A DNA stretch of 57,420 bases from Oscillospiraceae bacterium (GTDB lineage Bacteria > Bacillota > Clostridia > Oscillospirales > Oscillospiraceae). The notes below the pieces were generated by a model. The model made no database searches and had not been told where the DNA came from. It saw only the letters and a program-made list of their open reading frames with translations. Positions 34,901-41,432 of this stretch are shown piece after piece. A program made the position numbers and the translations under genes. How positions within the stretch are numbered: position 1 is the first letter of the stretch; every line of letters starts with the position of its first letter. The stretch lies in NCBI GenBank assembly GCA_017435615.1, contig JAFSET010000098.1:1-57420 (forward strand), written 5' to 3'.

Positions 34901-36794
34901 TATCACGATCTGGAACAGTAACGATAGCTATGCGCCTGTGACGCAGATGTTCTTTGACGATTTTGAATTGTACAAGAGCGACGGCGTTGTGGTGCAGAAG
35001 CCGGAAGAACCGACCCTGCCCAACCTGGCTGTCATTGGCGGCAGACCCAATCCCAGCCCCCATGACGAGTATCCTTACATCTGCGATGAAGAATTCAATC
35101 TGATGCCCAACTTTGGCTTTGAAGAGGATACGAATTATCTGGAAAACACTTATTCCAAGATCGTAGCGGACGGCAATGCCTGGGAAGGCAAAAATTCCCT
35201 GCATTATGCGCCTGTGACTTCCGGCACAGACTCCGGAAATCTGCTGACAAACGGTGATTTCGCAAAGTGGAACAAAACCACAAAGACCATTTCCGACTGG
35301 CAGTTCAACAATCCCGGCAAGCTAAACAGGCTGGAGTTTGTCGAACTGGACGGCCGGAATGCGGTGAAGCTGGTGGCATGCGGCGAAAACGAAGATTTCA
35401 ACCTGGAGATGACCCAGCGTGTGTATTTGGAGGCTGACTTCACCTACACCTTCTCCTTTGATTTCTACGATATCGCCCATTGGGGCCCCAACCTGGTGAT
35501 TTATGACGGAAATATGAAGCACATTGCCACCATGAACGCCAAAACAACCGGCACGGAAGGCCAGTGGACCACTCTCAGCACCACCTACAGACCCACGGAA
35601 AGCGGTTACTATGTCTTCGCTGTCCGGATCCACAATGCCAAGTATCCCCAGAAGGAACAGTATATCAGCAATTGCTCTGTGACGCTGAAAAGCACCAGAG
35701 TGGAGTATGAACTGGCGGATCTGAAGCCGGATACCAATTACTGGCTGACGCTGTTTGTGAAGGCTGCCGCAGTCACCTCTGTGGAGGACAGCTTCATCAC
35801 CTTTGGTATGACTGTGCCTCAGACCGGTGATTTCATCGTGACGGCAGATCCCGCCTCGGAGGGCGGCAGACCCTATAAGACCGGTCAGCAGTTGGTTCCC
35901 ATGGCCTATGACAACCAGTGGCACGTACTGACGGTGCCCTTCAATACCAGGGAGCTGACAAAGCTGAATTTCACCATCGACGGCCTGAACTGCGAAGTGT
36001 GGTTCGATAATATCTACATTTTCGAGGAAGTCAACGCAAAGCACTTTGTTTCCCCTGTAACGGTTAAGGGTGAGGCTGCGGTTACCGACAGCAATCCCAA
36101 GCTGCTGGGCTGCCAGGAGGATCAGAATTTGTTTGAAAACCACGATCTGAGTGACGGGGATGCCTTCTGGGGTGAAAACGGCCATAAGTTTGGCGTATTC
36201 GGCAATGCGTTGACCGTTGCCGACAGCGGCTCCAAGGGTTATGGCAATGCGCTGCATTATCTGGCCGGCAGACCCAACGGCACCTATTACATCAAGTGGA
36301 TCAATGTGCAGCCCCATACGGAGTATACATTCTCTGCCAGGTATGCCATTGCCCAGCCGGGCGAAGGCTTTATGGGCCTGATCAACGGCTACTGCCTGGA
36401 AAGCGAAGTGACCGAAAACAGACTGTTCCCTACCATGATCCAGCACTTCAGCTTTGGCGAGGACAGCTATCTGGAAAGCCAAGCCTGGCAGACTGCGGCG
36501 GTAAGCTTCAATTCCGGCGAGAGAAACCGCATTGGCTTCGTCATCTGCGACGCCGGTGGTGAGGCTTATATCGATGAGCTTCGCCTGTTTCAGTCCGCCG
36601 ACGGAATAGCTTTGGAGGCCGTCGAGGACACACTGCCTGTGGAGCAGAATCCTGCGGATACAGGATCTGAGCCTGATCTTCCGCCTGAAGGCAGCGGCAT
36701 CACAGCCATTGTGCTGTGGTCCCTGCTGGGCGTGCTGCTGGCAGCAGCAATAACAGTTAGTATCATAATCATACAGAAAAAACGCAAAAAATAA
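28914..36794 (+). CDS. Giant cell-surface protein with nine tandem carbohydrate-binding-like repeats (2626 aa)
   Basis: A signal peptide (~1-33) is followed by eight complete 230-residue repeats and a shorter ninth. Each repeat has a jelly-roll module (~150 residues, starting N-L-x-x-N-G-x-F and ending FDNFAV, resembling CBM_4_9) and an ~80-residue beta module marked by KVTVTMGG and TGKI. The ninth has only the first module. The C-terminal ~600 residues hold further jelly-roll domains, one apparently nested inside another. A membrane span near 2595-2620 with a basic tail QKKRKK anchors the protein; no LPxTG sorting motif is seen. No catalytic motif was found, so it is probably a multivalent glycan-binding stalk. 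It starts 14 bp after the lipoprotein gene, with AGGAGG. Confidence 0.9.
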   Translation: MKLKRILSFVLAVAMTLSLCPDIVLPTDAADDYNLLTNGDFTQGSTGWTNNGIAPAATISDGVLTLANQKTASGDARTYSAMQLSPGTYQISFDVKGTPAQYRPYVGVSKNYWTNDYGQYFMYHYSLNDTTWTTITETFTVPESAADANTGLAPVYVTIWGSNDSFAPLTQMQFDNFAVRKVLNVSAELRDAALSEDIKTVPQGVGYTNTLTPTTGYEISKVTVTMGGTEVADAYDAQTGKISIPAVTGDLHIQAEAIALDTGNLLFNGSFNQGSNGWTSNGIAPEATISDGVLTLPAEKTASGDARTYQALQLAPGSYQLSFDVKGTPAQYRPYVGVSKNYWTNDYGQYFMYHYELSNTDWTTVTERFTVPESAADANTGLAPVYVTLWGSNDSFAPLTQMQFDNFAVRKLLQISAELDHAALHENIQAVLQGEGYTNTLTPDTGYEISKVTVTMGGTEVADAYDAQTGKISIPAVTGELHIQVETAEIDTTNLLSNGNFTQGSTGWTSNGIAPEATVSGGVLTLPAEKTASGDARTYQTVQLAPGSYQLSFDVKGTPAQYRPYVGVSKNAWTHDYGQYFMYQYELSDTDWTTITESFTVPESAADANTGLAPVCITIWSSNGSYAPITQMQFDNFALRKLLQVTTDLQHAALSEAVNAVRQGESYVNTVMPSAGYAISKVTVTMGGTEVADAYDAQTGKISIPAVTGAVHICVETTEVIGYNLMVNGNFDQGTTGWADNGVAPAATIAGGVLTLPAEKAASGDARTYYALQLSPGAYEITFDVKGTPSQYRPYVAVSKNYWTNDYGQYFMYQYPLRDTDWTTITQSFIVPESAADANTGLAPVYVTIWSSNDSFAPITQMQFDNFAVRKGLQVTSALSNATLLSDVKAVVSGESYNNTVLAKAGYAISQVTVTMGGAEIADAYDAQTGKISIPAVTGELHIQVETVQISDGNLLTNGSFDHGSVGWANNGVAPAATVADGVLTLPTEKTASGDARTYYALQLAPGAYLLSFDVKGTPAQYRPYISVSKNYWTNDYGQYFMYDYALSDTQWTTITETFLVPESEADTNTGLAPVYVTIWNSNDSFAPVTPMQFDNFTVHSGLKVTTALSNATLSSDIRAIASGDGYENTVTANPGYEISKVTVTMGGAEVADAYNPKTGKIRIPAVTGDLHICVETTPVVGYNLFTNGNFDQGSTGWTNNGIAPAATISKGVLTLSTKKTASGDARTYYVLHLEPGAYQLSFDVKGTPSQYRPYVAVSKNHWTNDYGQYFMYDYSLSDTKWTTVTETFLVPEGDADATTGLAPVCVTIWNSNASFAPITKMSFDNFAVRKGFVVTTELNDATLSSDIKAVVSGQSYENTVIAKGGYEVSKVTVTMGGVTVPNAYNPKTGKIRIPMVTGDVHIQVETVENEKANLMVNGNFDHGNTGWSNNGITPVATIADGVLKLSTEKTASGDARTYYVMQLKPGAYLLSFRVKGTSDRYRPCVSVSKDYWTNDYGQYFMYDYSLSDTKWTTVTESFIVPDSAADAGTGLAPVYVTVWGSNASFGPVTQMLFDDFAVHKGLKVTAELNNATLSKKIQAVASGKRYENTVIADPGYKVSKVTVTMGGIKLADAYNPKTGTISIASVTGELHIQVKTVEDETANLMTNGNFDHGNTGWANNGIAPAATIADGVLTLSTEKTVSGDARTYYAMQLKPGAYQLTFDVKGIPAQYRPYVSVSQNYWTNDYGQYFMRDYNLSDTQWTTVTESFIIPDSAADPNTGLAPVYVTVWSSNDSYAPVTQMQFDNFAVHKGLKVTLDLDNATLDKDIKAVVSGNRYVNTVIANPGYKVSKVTVTMGRTEVANAYNEKTGKIRVPAVTAKLHIQVETVEDETANLIVNGNFDQGNTGWANNGVSPAAVIADGVLMLSAEKTASGDARTYYAAQLKPGTYKLSFKVKGIPAQYRPYVGVSQNYWTNDYGQFFMYKYNLSNTAWTTVTEYFEVPASAADAATGLAPVYITIWNSNDSYAPVTQMFFDDFELYKSDGVVVQKPEEPTLPNLAVIGGRPNPSPHDEYPYICDEEFNLMPNFGFEEDTNYLENTYSKIVADGNAWEGKNSLHYAPVTSGTDSGNLLTNGDFAKWNKTTKTISDWQFNNPGKLNRLEFVELDGRNAVKLVACGENEDFNLEMTQRVYLEADFTYTFSFDFYDIAHWGPNLVIYDGNMKHIATMNAKTTGTEGQWTTLSTTYRPTESGYYVFAVRIHNAKYPQKEQYISNCSVTLKSTRVEYELADLKPDTNYWLTLFVKAAAVTSVEDSFITFGMTVPQTGDFIVTADPASEGGRPYKTGQQLVPMAYDNQWHVLTVPFNTRELTKLNFTIDGLNCEVWFDNIYIFEEVNAKHFVSPVTVKGEAAVTDSNPKLLGCQEDQNLFENHDLSDGDAFWGENGHKFGVFGNALTVADSGSKGYGNALHYLAGRPNGTYYIKWINVQPHTEYTFSARYAIAQPGEGFMGLINGYCLESEVTENRLFPTMIQHFSFGEDSYLESQAWQTAAVSFNSGERNRIGFVICDAGGEAYIDELRLFQSADGIALEAVEDTLPVEQNPADTGSEPDLPPEGSGITAIVLWSLLGVLLAAAITVSIIIIQKKRKK
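29013..34980 (+). repeat. Nine tandem 690-bp coding repeats
   Basis: Repeat starts (the AAC codon of the N-L-x-x-N-G motif) fall at 29013, 29703, 30393, 31083, 31773, 32463, 33153, 33843 and 34533, exactly 690 bp apart with no indels. The DNA stretch AAGGTCACCGTAACCATGGG is almost invariant. Repeats 1-4 share DAQTGKISIP, while later ones carry NPKTGKI or NEKTGKI, showing stepwise duplication. Confidence 0.95.
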
Positions 36795-36800
36795 GCCCTG

Positions 36801-36832
36801 GCGTGTGGGTGCGGCACAGCCGCCGCACCCAC
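36801..36832 (+). repeat. GTGGGTGCGG stem-loop, copy 1
   Basis: GTGGGTGCGGC (36805-36815) pairs with GCCGCACCCAC (36822-36832) across ACAGCC, directly after the giant surface-protein gene. The 10-nt arm core is identical to the hairpin at 47731-47758. It may be a processing or partial termination site. Confidence 0.75.
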
Positions 36833-36866
36833 GCTTAGGTTTTTGCGGCGGTATGAGGAGGTTGTT

Positions 36867-39620
36867 ATGTTTAGAAAAATGATTGCGTGTTCGCTGGCTG
36901 TGCTGAGTCTGCTCGGCTGCAGCGTCACAGCGTTTGCCACATCGAATACAGACGGTGCGCCTGCAACGGATGCTGCACCGAAGTATCTCTCCAGTGAAAA
37001 TATTGGCAGCTATCGCGATTACCAATCCGCAAATTCCCAGCTTGCGTCTGCAAGCTCCCAAATCGAAGCGAAGGCGGAGGGCAGCGGAACAGAGCTGTAT
37101 CTGCCCGGCGACAGCGTCAGCCTGAAGTTTACGGTAAAACAGGCAGGCTGGTATGAGCCCCATATTACCTATTATGCCCTGCCGGGCAGCGGCGGTGACA
37201 TTCTGTTCACCCTGCTTCTGGACGGGGAGCTGCTCTGCGCGCAGATGTCCAATCTGCGGCTGAGCCGTCTGTGGAAAAATGTCACAGACGAATTCCAAAC
37301 CGATACAGAGGGAAATCAGTTTTCCCCGGAGCAGGAAGAGGTCTTTGCGTGGCAGACGACCAAGCTTTATGACAGCGAGGGCTTCATCATCGAGCCGCTG
37401 CGGCTGGCCCTGAGCAAGGGCGAGCATGAGCTGACCATCCTGCTGAACAGTGAATGTGTCACCATTGGCGGTGTGACTCTGGCGCAGCCGGAGGCACTGC
37501 CCACCTACGAAGAATACTCCAAGCAGCATCAAGGTGCTGCTTATCAAGGCAAATTGCTGGTCTATGAGGGTGAAAAGGCTGCCTTGAAGAGCCAAAAAAT
37601 GTACATCCCCATGTCCGCCAGAAACGATGCGGATGTGAACCCCGTGGATCCGTTTAAAAAGCTGAATAACTATATTGGCGGCTCCAACTGGAACGGTGAC
37701 GGCGGTGCCATCACCTGGAATATCCACGCCCCTGCCGACGGCTGGTATCAGCTTGGCTTCCATTTCCGCCAAACCTATTTGCAGGAATCCAATTCCTACC
37801 GAACCCTCCTGATCGACGGCGAAATCCCCTTTGCCCAGGCGCAAAGCGTGGCCTTTCCCTACGAAAACGGCTGGCAGTATATGCAGTTGGACCAAACCGT
37901 ATTCCTGACAGCGGGCGACCACACCTTGACGCTGCGGGTAACCTTGGGTTCGTTGGCGGATTTTGCGTCCCAGCTTCAATCCGTGACCGGCAGATTGGGT
38001 GTGATCTACCGCCAAATCGTGAAGATCACCGGTGAGACACCGGACGCGAACCGGGACTATGCCCTGTTTACGGCAGTGCCGGAATTGGACGAAAACCTGA
38101 CGGATATCAGCGCCAAGCTGGAAGAGCTGGCACTGCTTTCCGAGGAAGTCTCCGGCGCACAGGGCGGCAGCAACGCCGCGACCCTTCGCAAAGCCAAGGT
38201 GATCATCGATCAGATGCTGAACAAAAAGTTTGAAGCACACACCAAGCTGAAATCCTTTTACGACAACTATTCCAGCTTAAGCTCCTGGCTGTACGAAATG
38301 CAGAACATGGCGCTGGATATCGACAGCATTTATCTGATGGAGCCCGGCTCGGACTTTGACGCTGTGAAGGTGGGCTTTTGGCAGAAATTCGCATTTTTGT
38401 TCCAGCGTCTGTGGGCCAGCTTCCTGACCGACGAGGGCATGGAGGCAGAGGACGAAAATACCATCGTGATCTGGTCCAACTGGGGCCGGGATCAGCTTAC
38501 CGTATTGGAAAACCTTATCGCCAATGACTTTACCCCAAAAACCGGCATTAAGGTGGATATCAAGATCACCTCTGCCGGTGCTGTGCAGGGCAAGCTTTCC
38601 GGCAACGGTCCCGACCTGGAAATCAATGTGGGCCGCAATTCCCCGGTCAACTACGCCATGCGCGGCATCCTGGTGGATCTGAGCGAATTTGAGGATTTCC
38701 ATGAGGTTACCGCCCGGTTCAGCGAAACCGCACTGGTGCCCTATCAATACGGCGACGGCATTTACGGCCTGCCCAATACCGAAACCTACCCCATGCTTTT
38801 TGTCCGCACTGATATTTTTGAGGAGTTGGGCATAGAGCCGCCGAAGACATGGGATGACTTCATCGATTGCGCCAAGATCATCAATTTGAACAATATGAAC
38901 TGCGGTATGCCCCAGATCTATTCCACCTTTATGGCACAGATGGATGTTCCCCTGTATCAGGAGGATCTGTCCGCAACCAATCTGATGTCCGCCGGCGCAG
39001 TCAACGCATTTACCTTCTGGACTGATTTTTATACCAAGTACGGCTTCCCCAAGACTTACGATTTCTTCAACCGCTTCCGCACCGGACTGATGCCTATGGG
39101 TATTGCGGACTTCTCCGTTTACGCCACTATCAAGGCGGCGGCTCCGGAGATCAACGGCAAGTGGATGATGTATGAGCTTCCCGGCTTTGTCCAGGAGGAC
39201 GGCAGCATCAACAACACCGTCACCGGTAACGGCACTGCCTGTGTGATTCTGAATTGGTCGAAAAAGCAGGACAAGGCCTGGGATTTCCTGAAATGGTGGA
39301 CCTCGGATGATATCCAGTACCGGTTCGGCGTCAATCTGGAATCGGTTTTGGGTATGTCCGGCAGATACGAAACCGCCAATCTCAACGCCCTGTACAAGCT
39401 TGGCTGGGAGGCGGACAATCTGACTGCGCTAAAGGCCCAGGGGCAGAAGCTTCGGCAGCTTCCTGAGGTCCCCGGCGGTTACTATGTGGGCCGCAGCGTC
39501 CAGCAGGTATACTGGAACGTGGTCAACAACGGCGAAAAAGTAGAAGATATGCTGAAAAAATGGGTCCCGGAGGCGGATGACGAAATCCGCCGCAAGACCG
39601 AGGAATACGCAAAGGAATAG
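36867..39620 (+). CDS. Solute-binding protein with large N-terminal beta-rich extension (917 aa)
   Basis: The signal sequence has a possible lipobox (SLLGC, Cys18). Residues ~30-375 form two beta-rich domains with jelly-roll-like patterns (LYLPGDSVSLKFTVKQAGWYEPHI and DGGAITWNIHAPADGWYQL). Residues ~385-500 are helical. From ~531 the protein is a family-1 sugar-binding protein: TIVIWSNWGRDQLTVLE, then FTPKTGIKVDIKITSAG, PVNYAMRGILVDLSEF and RTDIFEELGIEPPKTWDDF. Normal binding proteins have 400-550 residues, so the extension is notable and may recognise polymer or contact the surface proteins. It is followed 12 bp later by a permease pair. The ATG at 36867 follows GAGGAGG. Confidence 0.88.
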   Translation: MFRKMIACSLAVLSLLGCSVTAFATSNTDGAPATDAAPKYLSSENIGSYRDYQSANSQLASASSQIEAKAEGSGTELYLPGDSVSLKFTVKQAGWYEPHITYYALPGSGGDILFTLLLDGELLCAQMSNLRLSRLWKNVTDEFQTDTEGNQFSPEQEEVFAWQTTKLYDSEGFIIEPLRLALSKGEHELTILLNSECVTIGGVTLAQPEALPTYEEYSKQHQGAAYQGKLLVYEGEKAALKSQKMYIPMSARNDADVNPVDPFKKLNNYIGGSNWNGDGGAITWNIHAPADGWYQLGFHFRQTYLQESNSYRTLLIDGEIPFAQAQSVAFPYENGWQYMQLDQTVFLTAGDHTLTLRVTLGSLADFASQLQSVTGRLGVIYRQIVKITGETPDANRDYALFTAVPELDENLTDISAKLEELALLSEEVSGAQGGSNAATLRKAKVIIDQMLNKKFEAHTKLKSFYDNYSSLSSWLYEMQNMALDIDSIYLMEPGSDFDAVKVGFWQKFAFLFQRLWASFLTDEGMEAEDENTIVIWSNWGRDQLTVLENLIANDFTPKTGIKVDIKITSAGAVQGKLSGNGPDLEINVGRNSPVNYAMRGILVDLSEFEDFHEVTARFSETALVPYQYGDGIYGLPNTETYPMLFVRTDIFEELGIEPPKTWDDFIDCAKIINLNNMNCGMPQIYSTFMAQMDVPLYQEDLSATNLMSAGAVNAFTFWTDFYTKYGFPKTYDFFNRFRTGLMPMGIADFSVYATIKAAAPEINGKWMMYELPGFVQEDGSINNTVTGNGTACVILNWSKKQDKAWDFLKWWTSDDIQYRFGVNLESVLGMSGRYETANLNALYKLGWEADNLTALKAQGQKLRQLPEVPGGYYVGRSVQQVYWNVVNNGEKVEDMLKKWVPEADDEIRRKTEEYAKE

Positions 39621-39632
39621 GAGGTGTGAACG

Positions 39633-40544
39633 GTGAAAAAAGAACATAACAGAAGACTTTCCAAATGGAGCGTGAAGGACCGGTTCACATTGGGTGCCAT
39701 GCTCTCACCGTTCCTGATCGCCTTTCTGGTATTTATGGTGATCCCGGTAGCGGCCTCCATCGTGCTGAGCTTCTTCCGCTTTGATATGCTTGGTACCCCG
39801 GAATTCATCGGCTTTGATAACTACTTCCGTATGATCATGGAGGACAAGGTTTTCGGCATTTCCCTGGCGAATACCCTGTATTTCGCGGTGATCACCGGCC
39901 CTGTGGGCTTTATGCTCAGCTTCCTTTTGGCGTGGTTTATCAATGAATTGGGCCCAAAAGCAAGAAGCGTGCTTTCCTTCCTGTTCTATTCTCCTGCGCT
40001 GATGGGAAATGTGTACTTCATTTGGCAGGTCATGTTCAGCGGTGACAGCTACGGCTATGTGAACAGCCTGCTGATTTCCCTGAACGTGATCTCCGAGCCG
40101 ATCCAATGGTTCTCCAACCCCAATTATTCCATGACACTGGTGATTTTGATCCAGCTATGGATGAGCATGGGCGTTTCCTTTTTGGCGAACATCTCCGGTT
40201 TGCAGAATGTGGATCCCACCATTTACGAGGCAGCCGCCATTGACGGTGTCAAAAACCGCTGGCAGGAGCTTTGGTTCCTGACGCTGCCCTCTATGAAAAA
40301 CATTCTGCTGTTCAGCGCGGTCATGCAAATTCAGGCCAGCTTCTCTGTCAGCGGAATTGCGACCACACTGACCGGCAATCCCAGTGTAAACTATTCAACC
40401 CATACCATCGTGACCCATTTGACGGACGTTTCCAGCGTTCGCTACGAAATGGGCTACGCGGCAGCAATCTCTGTTTTCCTGTTTTTGATGATGGCATTTG
40501 CCCGCATCGGCATTGGAAAACTTTTGGATGCAACAGGAAAGTAG
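39633..40544 (+). CDS. Sugar ABC transporter permease, MalF type (303 aa, GTG start)
   Basis: This has six membrane spans and the MalF/UgpA plan. The EAA loop EAAAIDGVKNRWQELWFLTLP is where the ATPase docks. It starts with GTG at 39633, 6 nt after GGAGGTG. It follows the 917-aa binding protein by 12 bp and precedes the MalG-type partner by 8 bp. Together these three form one complete importer except for the ATPase, which is not in this window and is likely a shared MsmK-type protein. Confidence 0.93.
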   Translation: MKKEHNRRLSKWSVKDRFTLGAMLSPFLIAFLVFMVIPVAASIVLSFFRFDMLGTPEFIGFDNYFRMIMEDKVFGISLANTLYFAVITGPVGFMLSFLLAWFINELGPKARSVLSFLFYSPALMGNVYFIWQVMFSGDSYGYVNSLLISLNVISEPIQWFSNPNYSMTLVILIQLWMSMGVSFLANISGLQNVDPTIYEAAAIDGVKNRWQELWFLTLPSMKNILLFSAVMQIQASFSVSGIATTLTGNPSVNYSTHTIVTHLTDVSSVRYEMGYAAAISVFLFLMMAFARIGIGKLLDATGK

Positions 40545-40552
40545 GTGGAAGC

Positions 40553-41419
40553 ATGAAAAAGCGATCTGCGCAGTATAAGCGCTTTACCAGATCCCGTTTC
40601 GGCAATTTTGTGTATTTCCTGTTCCTGATTGCCGCAGGCCTGTTTACGGTTCTGCCGCTGGTTTATTCTGTGGTCACCTCGTTTAAGCCTCTGGATGAAT
40701 TGCTGGCATTTCCGCCCCGGTTTTTCGTGGTGCGTCCAAACTGGAAAAATTACACGGCTCTGCCGGATCTGCTGTCCAATTTGGAAGTGCCCTTCATCCG
40801 CTATGTATTTAATCAGCTATTTGTTACCTTTGCGGTTGTGGGCTTGCAGCTTATCGTTTCCGTGATGGCGGCGTTTGTGCTTTGCCAGGTGAAGAATAAG
40901 GTCACCAAGGCACTGTTTTTGATCATTCAGTTTGCGCTGCTGTATAACGGCACCACCCTGGCTGTCCCCCAGTATCTGATCTACTGCAACATTGGCATTA
41001 TCGACACCTACTGGGTCTATATTCTGCCGGGACTTGCCAGCACCATGGGCATCTTCCTGATCAAGCAGAATATGGAGGCCAGTATCCCTCCGGTGCTGAT
41101 CGAAGCGGCACGAATTGACGGAGCCGGTGTATGGCGGATTTTCACTTCCATCGTGCTGCCGCTGTCCAAGCCTGCGCTGCTGACCTGGACGTTGTTCAGC
41201 TTCCAGAATGCGTGGGCGATCCAGTCCGGCAACTCTATCTTCTCCGAAAGCCTGAAGACACTGCCCAGCGTTATGGGCTCCATCACCTCCAGCGGTATCT
41301 CCCGCAGCGGCAGTGCTATGGCGGTTACGGTTTTGATGATGATCCCGCCGATCCTGGTGTATTTGATCACCCAGTCCAATGTGCTGGAGACCATGAGCCA
41401 TGCCGGCATCAAGGATTAA
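40553..41419 (+). CDS. Sugar ABC transporter permease, MalG type (288 aa)
   Basis: This is the partner of the MalF-type permease just upstream. The EAA loop reads IEAARIDGAGVWRIFTSIVLPLSKPAL. Six spans follow a basic N-terminus (MKKRSAQYKRFTRSRF). The loop after the first span, FKPLDELLAFPPRFFV, is typical of MalG/UgpE proteins. The ATG at 40553 follows GTAGGTGG. The protein ends in SHAGIKD, close to the 'G-I-K-G' tail of its relatives. Confidence 0.93.
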   Translation: MKKRSAQYKRFTRSRFGNFVYFLFLIAAGLFTVLPLVYSVVTSFKPLDELLAFPPRFFVVRPNWKNYTALPDLLSNLEVPFIRYVFNQLFVTFAVVGLQLIVSVMAAFVLCQVKNKVTKALFLIIQFALLYNGTTLAVPQYLIYCNIGIIDTYWVYILPGLASTMGIFLIKQNMEASIPPVLIEAARIDGAGVWRIFTSIVLPLSKPALLTWTLFSFQNAWAIQSGNSIFSESLKTLPSVMGSITSSGISRSGSAMAVTVLMMIPPILVYLITQSNVLETMSHAGIKD

Positions 41420-41432
41420 GGAGGGGGTTGCT

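Noticed and set aside
36600..36794. LPxTG sortase signal at the end of the giant surface protein
   Set aside because: Only DLPPEGSG precedes the membrane span. No LPxTG-like motif is present, so it is treated as a membrane anchor.
35322..38240. 972-residue open frame on the minus strand spanning two plus-strand genes
   Set aside because: It crosses the end of the giant surface-protein gene, the hairpin and the binding-protein gene, and has no domain match or start signal.
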